From assembly GCA_038503035.1 (NCBI GenBank), contig JAVSML010000984.1, positions 310,001-374,000 on the forward strand: DNA of 64,000 nt, written 5' to 3'. This document shows positions 44,009-56,485 of the stretch, in pieces. The notes under the pieces are model-generated. The model saw only the letters and a list, made by a program, of their open reading frames with translations. It was not told where the DNA came from and made no database searches. The position numbers were made by a program, and so were the translations under genes. The stretch's first letter is position 1. Every line of letters begins with the position of its first letter. The DNA is from Crocodylus rhombifer (Eukaryota > Chordata > Crocodylia > Crocodylidae).

Positions 44009-44790
44009 AGACTTCATAGACATTAGGGCTAGAAGGGACCTCAGAAGATCATCGAGCCCAGCCCCCTGCCCCGGGGGCAGGAAGTCAGCTGGGGTCATAG
44101 GATCCCAGCAAGATAAGCATCCAATTTACTGTTGAAGGTGTTTAATGTAGGTGCTTCAACCACCTCCGATGGCAGGCTGTTCCAGACCTTGGGGGCTCGG
44201 ACAGTAAAGAAATTCTTCCTGATGTTCAGCCTGAAACGGTCTTGTAGTAGTTTATGACCGTTCGACCTCGTCATCCCTTGGGGCGCTCTGGTGAACAAAC
44301 GTTCCCCCACATCCTGGTGGTTACCCCTGATAAACTTATAGGTGGCCATCAGATCACCCCTGAGCCTACGCTTTTCCAGGCTAAAGAGCCCCATGAGTCT
44401 CAGCCTGTCCTCATAAGGTCTGTTTTCCTGACCTCTGATCATGCACGTGGCTCTTCTCTGGACTCTCTCAAGATTCTCCACATCCTTTTTGAATTGTGGG
44501 GCCCAAAACTGGACGCAGTACTCCAGATGTGACCTCACCAAGGCCGAGTACAAGGAAAGAAGGACATCCCAGGATTTGCTTGAGAAGCATCTATGGATGC
44601 AAGCCAGCGTTTTGCTCACTTTACTAGCTGCAGCATCGCATTAAAGGCTCATGTTCACCTTGTGGTCAATGTTGACCCCCAAGTCTCTTTCTTCTTTAGT
44701 GCTAACCAGCATAGCACTGCTGAGCCTAGAAGGATGCTGCAGGGTTTTCCTCCCAAGGTGGAGAACCTTGCATTTTTCAGCGTTTTAAAC
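44009..44790 (-). mobile_element. CR1 LINE, 5'-truncated, young copy
   Basis: The CR1 3' UTR (CATAGACATTAGGGCTAGAA and the following GGGACC on the plus strand) leads on the minus strand into an ORF uninterrupted over 174 codons (44095-44619). It encodes LEYCVQFWAPQFKKDVENLE, RRATCMIRGQENRPYEDRLR, LFSLEKRRLRGDLMATYKFI, RAPQGMTRSNGHKLLQDRFR and FFTVRAPKVWNSLPSEVVEA. A further piece (CKVLHL-like, near 44770) extends into the RT. Same subfamily as the inner copy at 12001-15034 but less mutated. It is inserted in the old CR1. Confidence 0.92.
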
Positions 44791-44875
44791 AGTACTCCAA
44801 TATTAGTCTCAACAATACCATATGTTAAAGTAAACAACTTTTTATGTTAAAGTAAAATCACTTCCTCACCAGATA
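44791..44875 (-). mobile_element. Possible third segment of the old CR1
   Basis: ACAGTACTCCAATATTAGTC and TCAACAATACCATATGTTAA resemble the CR1 stretch that normally reads as a tract of the type ACAGTATTCCAG..GGTCTCACCA.TGCCATAT, followed by AAAATCACTTCCTCACC. If so, a few hundred bases of the old element between 44008 and 44791 were lost when the younger copy inserted. Confidence 0.4.
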
Positions 44876-46418
44876 ACAAGGGGAGCTTCTGCCCTGCCCC
44901 TTCTACTCAGTAGAGAGTCTAAAATCATTCCTTTCCTGGATTTACCTGGATTGGCAAAAAATCAAAAAATACTATGAAATATAAACTTCATCTTAAGAAT
45001 CTTCTCCAGTCCAGGCTTTCTCTTGGTTTCCTGCATACTAGTTTCTCTTGGCAGAGAGTAATATTCAAACCCCATGATATTTGTCTGAAGTTGAAGATCC
45101 GCTTGTTTCAATGACTCAGCCAAAATACATCTAACTTTCTATTCCGGGTCTTAGACTCTGCTAGCCTCTTATCAACTCGCAGTGAAGAACAACACAGACA
45201 TGTCATTCAAGACCCTGATAAGTATGGAACAGACTATAAAAACTTTTGATCTGCAGCATGCTCAACTGCTTGTGGGTAGGTACTAACAGCACTCAAAAAT
45301 AATGAGCGCTGTGGAGAAAAATTCCCTTCCATGCATTCTGAAAAATAATGGCTCCACACCTATCCTTTCCTCCTGTGAATTCAAGGTCTTTGATCTTTGG
45401 GATCTGTTACACTGAAGAAAAAATAAAACCTACTTTCATCCGGACAGAGACCTCCGTTAATAAAAATAGTCTAACTTTTTCTGGCACCACTTCTACAATT
45501 AAACACCTTCTCCCCCCGTAACTGGGGAAAAGCAGAATTTTAGTTGCATTTCCCTCTAGTTGCCAGGCAACTAAAAGATCTTTTAAACCCATAAATGGGG
45601 AAAAGATTTTAGCTTGAGACATTTTAATGTTCAGTGTGGTAACAGCTGATTCTTCTCACTTTTTTCTTGAGATAGGTATAATTATGGACCGTGAAGTATT
45701 ATAAGTCTCGGAAGTTGGCAACAGCTGCAAATTATAGAGGGTAACAGGAGTAAAACAGGTTTGTAATTGACATGTTTGGAAGGCAAATGACACAGTTTCA
45801 GATTTTACCATCATGCAGCACAGACCCATGTCACTATGACACTTCACAAAACAGAAAAACAGGAATCATTGTGTATATATGTTATCATCCACTTATCAGA
45901 AGACATTACCTTACTTGCATTAAGTCAATGTTAGGGCAGGCATGTTAAAATGAAATGGATAAAGGATATATAACTGATTTGGTGGTTACATATTTTATTT
46001 GCCAAGTTCCAAGGTCACCACTTCAGTTCTCATGAGAACACCTAGGGCTAAAACTAACAAGTAAGCACTTTAGATATTATTTTATCAATATATGTACATT
46101 TATATACCTGCACCCCAGTATATGATAACAGCTATGGGATAAACTTCATTATTATGCATCGAGGACCCCCTCACCTGCTCTCTGGCAACTACTCAATCTT
46201 CACCATTGTTCTAACATTCCAAACCTTGAAGCAGCTCCAAATAGTCACCATTTCCTAGTGTGTGTGGTGCAGGGTGGTAGAGGAAGAGGAAAGACTGAAA
46301 TAAATAACGACTCTGCCCCAAATATAAGCCATCACTATTTCCTTCAAAGGTGTAGGTCATTAACTGATTACTTAATTACAGTACTTTTGAAAATCCCACC
46401 CTCAATGTTTAAAGCACT
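44876..46418. other. No supported gene
   Basis: AT-rich sequence without a convincing exon, RNA gene or repeat boundary. Confidence 0.5.
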
Positions 46419-46761
46419 CAGTGGGTGTGTCTACTCATGCCTTTATGCATACTTAAATTTACAGCACATTAAGTTACTGCTCAGTAACTGGGAGTAGGCC
46501 GGCATCTATATGTGTAGACATTAAAGTGCCTTAACACTGTGTGTGGACTAATTTAGGACTAACTTTAGTCCCAAGTCAGTCCACAAACACAGTGTTTTTG
46601 CACAGTGACTAATTGGGCATATATTTGACACCTGCATGACAGGTCAGCATAAGTTGCCATATTTACTGTGCAGTAAGGGTGTGCATGTGTAGACACGTGC
46701 CTGTACTGCACAGTAATTTGGTTACTGCACAGTAAATGTGCACATGTAGATGCGCCCAGTG
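46419..46761. mobile_element. MITE with ACTGTGCAGTAA motifs
   Basis: Left end CAGTGGGTGTGTCTACTCAT and reverse-complemented right end CACTGGGCGCATCTACATGT are TIRs; both lead to AGTTACTGC / TTACTGTGCAGTAAC. The element is 343 bp, non-coding, and contains short palindromes built on TGCAGTAA. The copy at 57711-57989 has the same organisation. No target duplication is evident. Confidence 0.75.
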
Positions 46762-47509
46762 AGACTGAACTTTTTGCCCAAGGAAGTCAATGGATGTTTT
46801 AGCAGAGTTAGGGCAATGCCTAAAACTTGCTGAGTATCTATCCTATGAAATGTCTCAGGACTTATTTTCCTCCCTAGTACCTTTATTAACATTCCTATTA
46901 ACTTCCCACGTTCTACTTTATACATGAAAAGTTTTGTTCTTGCCATGTTTAAAAAACAAGAGGGAAAAAAACTGTTTCACAACGTTTCATGTCAGGGAAA
47001 AACGCTGATTATTTAAATTGTCCTCAGGACATGTACTCATTAACTTATGAGATGCCTTAGCAATAAAAATGTTGCTAAAAAAAGCAAAAATAGGCTGAAC
47101 AAAGAACTATGTGGTGGGCCCCAAACCGGACATATCAAAAGGGTGTCTAACAAATGGAGAAATACCACAATAACGATTCCCCAAATAGTTTTTAAATAAA
47201 ATAAACAATATAAAACAGTAACACCAGATGAAATCCTTGTTTCACTGAAATTAGAGTATGTTTTAGTACTTTTTGAGGCAGAAATTCACATTTTAACAAA
47301 AGCTCTTGAGAAAATTTCCCTCAGGAAAGTCCTATATTTTGATATTTGATTTTCTTCAGAAATATAACAAAAATTAAAAACATGGAAATTTTCCTGGAAT
47401 AAAGAATGATAAAAGATTCTTATCTGAAAAGATCAAATGAAAATTACTAATCTTTGATAATGTTTTGAAATGTTATTAAAAACCTGAAAATTTCCTTTTG
47501 AAGTCTTAA
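46762..47509. other. No supported gene
   Basis: AT-rich, A-run-containing sequence. No feature supported. Confidence 0.5.
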
Positions 47510-47517
47510 TTTGAAAC

Positions 47518-48435
47518 TAGAGGTGCACTGATAAAGATTTCCTTGCTCGATACCAATGACCAATTAATAACCAGCCATATCGGCTGATACTGATCTGACA
47601 GCTGATTAACAGGAACGCAGCTGGGCAGCTTGGAGTGCAGTGTCCAGCCCATAAATCTTTGGGGGTAAGGGCATGGGGGGATAGATTGAGACCACCACAG
47701 GGAGGGAGGAAGGGAGGGAGTGGAGCAGGGGCAGGTGCTGCCCAGCCAGTGTGGTGAATGCAACTCTGCTGGGTATGGGACAGAGCCATGGGCAGCTCGT
47801 CTAGGGGGCACAGGGTGTTGGGAAGGGGGGAGTGGCTCCCTACAACTGCACACACCCCTAGGAGAAGCCTGGGGGGCATGTGCCCCCTGGATTTGTGCAT
47901 GGAGTGAGGGCAAGCTGCCTGCTGCAAGCCCAGGGCCAGGGGCTATGCTGGCATCTTCCTTGTGAAGGGGCTGGGCCAGGGCAGGTGGGGGTGGCTCTGG
48001 GAGGAGTGGCTATGATGAATGTTGGGGTGGCTATAGCCCACCCCATAGCCACCCCTCCCAGTATTGTCCCTGCACATCCCGAGTGCAGCCCTGGGGAGTC
48101 ACCCTCCTCCCCCACCCCAGAGGAGCTACCTGTAGCTCCACCCCATGTCCAGAAGGGGTGCATTTACCACATTGGCTGGGCAGCCCCTGCCCTGCTCCCT
48201 CCTTCCCTCCCTGTGGGTCCTTGATCTGCCTCCCACCACGCCCCCTGTCCCCCCAGAGACTTACCAGGTGGACGCTGCTCTCCAAGCTGCCCAGCTTCAT
48301 TCCTGAATGTGTGCATGCTGTGGCTACATGTATGCATGTGGCATTTATCGGTGACATTGTTGACCATAAAAAGGTAATTGCCAGTAATGTTAACATGCCG
48401 ATCTGATATGCAACCGGAATATCGGTGCACCTCTC
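47518..48435. mobile_element. Foldback hAT-like element, 918 bp, near-exact 8-bp TSD
   Basis: Starts TAGAGGTGCACTGATA; the reverse-complemented end starts GAGAGGTGCACCGATA. Flanks TTTGAAAC (47510-47517) and TTTGAAAT (48436-48443) match at 7 of 8 positions. Inside, GC-rich arms are inverted repeats: AGCTGGGCAGCTTGGAGTGC near 47618 pairs with its complement near 48280, and GCTGCCCAGCCAGTGTGGT near 47737 with its complement near 48172. ORFs of 71 to 173 codons across the arms on both strands are by-products of this sequence. No transposase. Confidence 0.88.
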
Positions 48436-48443
48436 TTTGAAAT

Positions 48444-51400
48444 GGAATAAATTTGTTTCAATGCTCTGGTCAAAACCAGAAAGGGTCAGCTGAATTATGC
48501 ATTTCTCGAAATAAAAAAGTTTTGAAAAAAATAACCCATATGTCAGCAACAAAGATTTTCATCCAAAAGTTTTGCCTGGCTCTGGTTTTAAGCAAAATGA
48601 AGCTGATTAGCTTAGCAGACCCAGATCTCCAAAATCTAACTCCACTTACAGAATTCCTTATCCATATGGTGGGGAAAAATGTCTCTTTATTCTAACCTTT
48701 CCCAGAATAACACTAAAAGAAATAAAATGTAGTCAAACCAGGCACACTTTTTTGGCATGGCATGAGGTGAAGGAAAAGCTCAGACTCCAGCAAGTTCTTT
48801 TGGTTGGTGCAATTTTATGCACGTGATACATAGGTGGTATCAAGCAGATGGAAATACAGGCAGCATCCACCAAAAAAAAAAGCCAATTGTTAATGGTATC
48901 CCTATATTTATGATTAATTTGGGGTGTATTACTTACCATACACAGTTACTTCCCCAAATTGGGTTTACTAATGTCAGGTTTAACTCTATAAATAGCTAAT
49001 GTTACATGATACTATTTTTTTAAAAACATTTTTATGTTTATATGAACAATAGTATTTCGAATAAATGTGCTTTTGTGTTTTTCTAATCTGACTTAATTAA
49101 AAATGTTTGGGAGCCTCCCAATTCATTGCATAGCAGAGAAGTTTTAGCACAAATATCTATCAGCCAGGAAAGTGGCAGAACTTTGGGGGCAGGTACAGGC
49201 ATTATACTTTTACTAGTGTAAGTGATTGGGAACTGGTCTATATTCCAAACAGAATAGAAGTTTGGCACACATAGACTGGTTAAAAAATGGTGGAAACCAG
49301 TCTAAAATTTTCAGGCCCCCCTCTCCCCCAGCCACTCAAGAGGGAATGTATGTTCTGTTTGCTACCATTCTAAACTGCACCACTTGCAGAAAACCACATA
49401 ATGTAGATAGATTCCACCTGGGGCTTTATGAATGTCTGTACCTAGTCTGAGTGTTTACTTGGATAAGAAGTTGTAGCAAACAATGGCAGGCTGCATATCA
49501 AAGGGGAATGCTTCAGTTTGTTTAGACAATGGCTAAAGTGCATTGCAAAAAAGTCTAATATTGAGAGAGTGTCTTACTCTCTCTTGAATAAAGATTAATT
49601 GAAGGAAATCTTGCCAGGTATCCAGAACAATATTGCTGTCCTCCTTGAATAGAATTATGAATAGGAAAGATGCCTAAAATTATCAGGTTGGGTATCTGTT
49701 TAGAAGAAAGAAGCCATCTGCCTAATGCACGTACTTCCTGAGAATTGAATAAAAGAATAAAGATACTGAGATAAGGATCAGGTATTTAAGAAAAAGCTTT
49801 TTGAGGAAGAATGCTTGTCTAGGAACTCTTAGCCTTTAGGGCAAAATTTTAGTCCCAGCTGAGAGAACGATCTGATACGATCTGATAAGAGCTGGCAGGA
49901 CTGCTTGCTCCTGTAAAATGCTGAAGGAGTTCACTCAGAAGCTCTTTCTAGTTTGAAAAGCAGGGTGAAATTTTTCTGGTTTATTTTTCTTGCACATCCT
50001 GTCTCCAGATTCAACAGCTTCTTTTTCTTGTATCATGTATCTGTCTTATGTAATAAATCTTACTTCTGTTTTGTATACCTTACTGATTGTCTTGTGGTAA
50101 GTGTTTTCATGGCAGCTGACAACTACAGGCTCCTTGTTTCCATAACTTCGTGGGAAGCACCGGAAAGCTAGTGGGGCTCTCCTTCAATTAAGCTGTGACG
50201 TCTCATCTGGGTAATGGGATTTTGTCCAATAGAGAAGTTTGCTGGGGACCAAATTCTTGTCAGTACTTGAGGAGCAGGAGTGTTAGGGAGAGGACTTGGA
50301 GCTTTGTGGGCCACCCCACAAGACTGTTGCATGATCTGCTGCGGATCTTTGCCTTTCAGTCACTTATCACCATCCTTGGTAGAGAACTTTGGAAGAACAG
50401 GGGAAAAGAATGCACACAGAATAAAATCAAGTTTCATGTTTGTCATGAAACATTAGATTGTCTAAAATTATGTTATCTGTGATAAAGAAGTGGCTGTTTT
50501 GCAATTCTAAAGCCTATCAATTGACCTAGGTATATTAGGCCACATTCTCTCCCCTGGAGAATCTAAGATAAACCGCCAAGATTCTGACATTCAGCATTTG
50601 GATTCTGCTTCTCACGTGCAGTAGCAGGGCATAATATTTTTTAACCCTCATTCCAGTGACATTAGGATAGATATCCTGATATAGGGGCTACTGTAACTGG
50701 TGTCAACTGGCAGGCATCACTAAAGGGCAGTCCACCATCATCGAGCTTAGCCAGTACTCATACCACTCCTGCACTCCAGCCCCCATGAGAGGGTGACCAA
50801 ACTGTGTGCCTGCAGGCGCTCTCCTACATGGAGCTCCATTTTCTTTCTCCTTTGTGCAGTAGAGTACTTGGCAATTTACACTGCATTTGTTTGCCAGTCT
50901 GAGTTACTGCAGAAGTCACTTGACTATATTCACTGTTAGTCAGAAATCAAATTGAGGCAACATTGGATAACCTCTGCAAGGTTGAAGGAATAGTAATGGA
51001 TCTGCAAGTCCCAGCTGCAGGACATAGAGGTAAGCCATCAGTCATGATTAAGGGTAAAAATGTCATTATTCATTAAATTAAATGGCCTGGAAAACAAAGC
51101 TAAGCCTACATATTTGCAGCTAATGTCCAGGGAGCCTGAATCTCTCTTCATCTAATGGCTCAGTTGCTTGGGTCTTCAATGCCCTTGGTTAGCTCATTTT
51201 ATGCTGGCTCTCATGCCACCTTGATATAAATTTCCTTTCACTTTTCTCTTTTAAGCTCTGTTTCAATAATGGGTAAGACCCTGAAGAAAAGGAATGATAT
51301 ATTTATATGTCTCCAAGCAGTGCTGGATCTATATTTTAAAGAGACAGTACTAGAGCACATATCAGCTCTTCTAAAGGGAATAGCTTCCTAAAATCAAGGG

Positions 51401-51689
51401 GCCTGCTACATCACAAACCATGTAATGGTACTGGACTGCAGAGAGGTGCACAACTTCAGCAAGAATGCATACAATGCTTCCATAAATGGAGGCGGGGCAC
51501 AGGCAATGTATCCCTGAGAGACTCAGTAAGGAGTCCCTCTCATGTGAGGACAGTTGTGATTGTTTGTGTGGCAGAGGGCAAAATCCTGTCCTGTTTCCAA
51601 CTCCAAGGAGGCCACTGCTAATATACGGGGCACAAGAAAACTTGTACTTCAAGCTAAAATGTACATTTGATTCCTTCAATCCTTACTTA
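48444..51689. other. No supported gene
   Basis: Mostly AT-rich with short ORFs of no recognisable similarity. A small tandem duplication (ACGATCTGATACGATCTGAT) lies near 49868. No repeat ends identified. Confidence 0.45.
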
Positions 51690-52240
51690 CCGGCCAGTCC
51701 CTTCCAACCACCTAACTTATTTAGTTCTCTTCTCTGAACCCATTCCAATTCATTAATAACAGGTTGCCCAGAACCAAACCTAATATACCCAGTTCAGTTT
51801 TACCAGAGACAGGGAATGTTTTTATCAGTATGATCTGACTCTGCATTGCAAATTTTACAATTGCAGCCAAAATTGCAGCCATAGCACACACTAAATGTAC
51901 GTCTAATTTCTTTTGTACATCATCAGCCTGATATCTTCTTCAGCACTGCTACATCCCAAGTTTCTCCTTCAAATGAATCTCTGATTTGCAGATTATGTCT
52001 CTGGGTATATCAGCCAAAACTTCTTGTATTTTTCCAAGCTAACTCTCATTTCAGTTTCTGCCCATATTCCTAAGTATTCTAGGTCCCTTTGTATTATTTC
52101 ACTGTCCTTACTGATGTTCTGTAGAATTAGCGTTAAATATATAACTCAACCAGCAGTATATTACTTGCTTCAGTGATTCTTCTCCCAAATTATTCAGAAA
52201 TGCTATGTTAAGTTTGGTTTGATGAAAGGCTACCATTCAT
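51690..52240 (-). mobile_element. Ancient CR1-like LINE fragment
   Basis: Minus-strand CR1-type landmarks in degraded form: CTCTTCTCTGAACCCATTCC, AACAGGTTGCCCAGAACCAA, then TTTCTGCCCATATTCCTAAG and TAGGTCCCTTTGTATTATTT on the plus strand. The spacing and order resemble the middle of CR1 3' halves, but no reading frame survives. Assigned by word similarity only. Confidence 0.42.
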
Positions 52241-54175
52241 CTTAAGTCAGCATTTTGTACCTTTTGATACCATATAGACAAGAAAACATATAATACTCTT
52301 TTGAAGAAACATACTACTTTAAAAGACTTTAAGTTATTTTACAGCTTGTATGCTTTTATTACTTAAGTTTTCGGGTGCCAGAGGACAATGTAACAACATA
52401 AAAAAAAATTAGCTACCAGGAAACTAAACAGACAACAAAGCAATTTGGTAGCATCTATGACCATTCCTCCAAAAGAGTTGAAAAAAGGGGGTTGCATATT
52501 GTTAAACAGTAACCAGATTGAGATGATGTTTATAAAAGGCTCCCCACAGTATTTTGATTTCGCATATGATGATAAATGAAAATCAAAGCTTGAGAGTAAG
52601 TGATGAGGAATGATGATTCTGAGAAAGCATTATAGTATCAAGTCTTTAGCAGCAAAAAATTTAAAGTCCAATACCCGATATTAAGGGTATTCATTAAGAG
52701 TGCATGAATGATAAAGATGTAATGTAATTGAAGAGCAGCATCAAGGGAGCTGCAGAGTTCTGAGAAGACTGAAGGCAGAGAAAAATAGAAGCAGCAATAC
52801 CTGCAAAAGGGCACTTGCAGTAGTCAAGTTAAAAGTCTGATACAGAAAAGAACTAGGAAAACACTGATGGAGGAGCTTAAGTTTAAGCATGTGCTGGAAA
52901 TCTACCTCAGTCAACAGGACTTACACATTCACATACATTTTTTCCCAAATATGGAAAGTCTTTGGCACATAGTTGAGCGCTTTCCTGATCAGGAACACAA
53001 GTATGTATTGACATTTTAGCTGCAGAGGAATAACCAGTTGAAAAGGTTGTAGCAGCATATGATCTTGAAGAAATGGCAGAGTATGAGAAAAGATGAACTG
53101 AAGTGCTTTTAAAGGAAATGGAGGAAAGGAAACAGGATCCTTTCACCCAAGAGCCTAAATTAAGTCTGTAGTTTCTAAGTGATTTCTTAGGCTTCCTCAA
53201 AATTCAGATGAAGAAAGTCCAAAAAACAATGATTATATAAAAATCTTATGAATTTACAAGATACCTCAGGGCCTAAATTACAGATATAATGTACTCCATA
53301 CTAATGTGTGTAGTGGATAAGTGTATAATTTGCTTAACTATGCAACACTGGTCCCAATTTCTTGTCTGTTGCTTACACTGTCACAAACTCTGGTTAAGTT
53401 CATAAACTACTTAAGTGCATAGTCCTCTTCATCTCCATTGTTTACATTGTAACATAACTGCACTCTTTCTGAAAGCATAATACACGAAACTGAGGGTATG
53501 AACACATCATGATTGGATCATTCCCAAATGTCACTGACTGGAAACTGTTTCCCAGCTGTGTGAAGTGCTATGGCTCTGACACCAGGTGGTGGGAGCAAGC
53601 ACCCATCTCAATATGCATCACATGTGAGTGGCAGGGAGAGTGCTTGCACCCCTACTTTGGAGATTCTAGGAGTGGGTGACCTGTAGCTGGTTGCTTTGCC
53701 ACTTTTGTGTTTTCCATTCATTCCTAAACATGAGTTCAGTAAACTTCAATAGCCTGCAAATGACCAAAGTCCGCACTGTGCCTCAAGTAGGAAGCTTCAA
53801 TTTTAAGGCTTTGACGCAGCCTTGAACTGGTTACCTCCTATTATGGCAAAAGGTATTCTGAGAAACATGGTAATGAATGGGACTTGAGGAGGTGCAAAAA
53901 GCTTACCTTAAGCTCTTACTAAGCATTCTTACAGTGAGTTTGCTTAAGTGCATCCTCCCACTATAGGCATAGCCCTCCTTCTGCCCAAAGGCCCTCCACT
54001 TACCCAGAGAACATTGTATTGCACATGAAAAAACATGATGTAAAAAAATAAGAAAGAATAGGGGTAAAAAAAATAAAAAATCAGCAATAGAGGAAAAGCA
54101 TCGAAAGAAAAGCTGACTGAACAAATAGCATCAGATGAACAAATACTTGTACTCACCAAGGAAATCGCAGACAAA
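52241..54175. other. No supported gene
   Basis: AT-rich sequence. ORFs at 52907-53200 and 53903-54312 (minus strand) are hydrophobic or low-complexity and show no known domain. No element boundary supported. Confidence 0.45.
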
Positions 54176-54177
54176 TA

Positions 54178-54401
54178 CAAGCAACCCGCGCTTACCGCTC
54201 TTAATTGGTTCCTGAAAAGCCAAGAGTTAAATGGAAGTGTTAAGTGAAACAGTGTTAAGTTTAGTTTCTGATGAACTAAGATGGCGATCATGAGTGTTAT
54301 AATGGAGCTCACTGAGCACTAAGTGGAATCAGGTATCAATGTAAAACGAGCATGATAGCAATATAGTGCTAAGTGAAACAACATTAAGCAGGGGTTGCAT
54401 G
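54178..54401. mobile_element. MITE with TA target duplication (Tc1/mariner-like size class)
   Basis: Left end CAAGCAACCCGCGCTTACCG and reverse-complemented right end CATGCAACCCCTGCTTAATG are TIRs, each bounded by TA (54176-54177 and 54402-54403). Inside, GTGTTAAGTGAAACAGTGTT and GTGCTAAGTGAAACAACATT are direct subrepeats. 224 bp, non-coding. A TA duplication fits Tc1/mariner-like or pogo-like mobilisation, though a 2-bp match is weak evidence. Confidence 0.6.
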
Positions 54402-54403
54402 TA

Positions 54404-55673
54404 ATGAAAAAGATTAGGTGGCAGGTAACTGGATACCTAGTATATTTCTCTTTTCTTACTAGAAAAATTAAAATAATTCCTGGACTATCATGGCCACAAC
54501 ATCACTCTACTAGAAAAATTATGGGCATAGAATAGGCCACTACAGAAATGCTGTAATAAAGCCAACACATAAAATAACCCCTATGAGTTATCGCTATATT
54601 TTAAGACATAAATCTTATTTTTACTATGGACCAAATTGTCCTTACAGTTTGTGATGACCTGATGGAAAATATCCACAATGTGGTCAAATTTGATTGTCCT
54701 GCCTTAACCTTAATACTCCCCATGGGGTAATTTCCTACCCCAGATGCATATTTTGTGCCGTTTCTTAAAGTTAACTAATTCTAACAAAAATTATTTTTAG
54801 GACATTGTCACTGGCACCGTAGTGCACAATATCAGGCAGCTTACATGAATGGTTTGCTCTCTGTGGATAAAAAACTGCCTAAGGTAACATGTTACCTTAG
54901 GCATGAATGTATTTTTCCATATGAGGTAAAAACTTAACCCAAGCCCGTGTTAATGCATTGCGATTTCTGTATAAATGACAGGGCTAGACCTATTTGGCCA
55001 CTTTGGACAGATGCATCTGAAAGGTCAGCATTCATTTGCACCTCATTCATGTCCACTTCCGGTATCCATGGTAACTAATGGATGGCCATCCTCTACTCTG
55101 CTTCTGCAGAAGATGTGCTAATCCCTTTTGCTAAGCACTTTGTTTGCAGGCTGCAGGGTCATCAAAACACCCTGCCCTTTACCAACCCTCAGCAAAAAAA
55201 ACAAATCTTTGTCACACCCACATGCACCTCTGCTCTCTTTTCTCCTGGCGAAACTCCACCTCACCTGCCCCTTTCATAACATAAAAGCTAGTTTGCCTTG
55301 CCTTTGTTGAAAGTGAGGACAAGGAGCAAAGGGACAGTAAAGAAGAAATAGAACATCATAATGCAATAGAATGTACACTATGGAGTCCCTTTCAACAGTA
55401 AGGGCTTGTCACCCCCCCATGTCCCTTGTACCTGCTCTCAGTAAGCCCCTGCATGTGCAGTTGCTGAACAGCATCCACCCACATTTGGCTTGCCTGCAAA
55501 GGGTGGATGCTGGTCTCTGGCTTCTGTGTCCAGGAGGAGAGCATGCTACCTGCGCTGTCATAGGGCAGGGTGGAATTGCTTCTGTGACAGCATAGTTGGA
55601 CAGGCTTGTCTTTGCTAGTTATTTATATGCATTCAGCAGTAATCATTTTTTAGTTTCCTTTCTGCAGTCCAGG
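54404..55673. other. No supported gene; contains a 28-bp perfect palindrome
   Basis: AT-rich sequence. The only notable structure is the palindrome at 54876-54903. ORFs of 60 to 74 codons here have no recognisable domain. Just before 55674 the tract TTTAGTTTCCTTTCTGCAG looks like a splice acceptor for the piggyBac ORF, as some piggyBac-derived genes have 5' introns. Confidence 0.45.
54876..54903. repeat. Perfect 28-bp palindrome
   Basis: The half-site TGCCTAAGGTAACA (54876-54889) is followed without spacer by its exact reverse complement (54890-54903). It could be the fold point of an old MITE, since weaker complementarity continues outward, but no TIRs were fixed. Confidence 0.85.
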
Positions 55674-56485
55674 ATGAGAAAGCAGCACATATTCAGTGCT
55701 GAGGCCTGTCTTGAACAGGTAGCCGGGGATGACAGTGACACATCTACTGATGAAATCTTATTCCAAGACAGTGAGGATGCTGACTTCATTCCAGACATGG
55801 GAGATTGTTCAGAGCAAGAAGACCATGTGTCTATGGAAGCTTCATCTATCTCAGATGAGGAGGAGTTGGTGACACAAGCAGAAGTGATGCCAACACTTCC
55901 AGTGGAAAAGGGAAGAGGACCAACCTGGGGCCACCATGGAAGACCAAGGAGAGCTACAGCAGAACATGGAGCAGAACCACTGCCACCACCCCCAGAAAAC
56001 ATTGAAGATGATGACACCTTTAAAGGAAGGAATGGCAGAGTGCGAGAAAAAAGTCCAGAGCTAATACATCATTGGAGAACAGCCAAGGACATACATAGTC
56101 CATGAAAGTGCTGGGTCAACAAGAGAAAGTAACTGTGACGTCCAACAGTAATGTCCACAGTGGTGGAAACATTCCACCTGTTACTCTCACAAGATATCCT
56201 GACTGTTATCATAAGAGAAACAAACAGGGAGGCAGAAAGAAGATTCAGGGAGTGGAATCATAGTCATCCTGAAAATAGAAAGGAGTGGAAAAAACTGGAT
56301 GAAACAGAGCTCAAAGCCTACACTGGCCTCCTACTGCTGAGCGGGGGGTGTGCCACGGTGGTTACAAGGCACTAGAGAAGTTGTGGGAGCAATGTACTGG
56401 GTGTCCTTGCTTTCATGCCACATTGAATTTAAAACAATTCCATCAAATCAACAACTACCTGAGATTTGTCAACAAGTACAGACAA
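55674..56485 (+). pseudogene. piggyBac transposase pseudogene, N-terminal part
   Basis: Begins MRKQHIFSAEACLEQVAGDD and continues as an acidic region (DTSTDEILFQDSEDADFIPD) typical of piggyBac N-termini, stopping at 56103-56105. A shifted frame gives VVETFHLLLSQDILTVIIRE with TNREAERRFREWN and KAYTGLLLLSGG (56151-56375), the start of the DDE_Tnp_1_7 domain. A third frame gives FHQINNYLRFVNKYRQ (to 56485), the FxxIxxYLRF motif. About 270 of the usual 550 to 600 residues survive; the catalytic DDD region is absent. GC-rich foldback sequence begins immediately after. Two frameshifts make it non-coding. Confidence 0.82.

Noticed and set aside
47506..48552. ORFs of 71 to 173 codons around 48 kb
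   Set aside because: By-products of the GC-rich arms of a foldback hAT with a clear target duplication.
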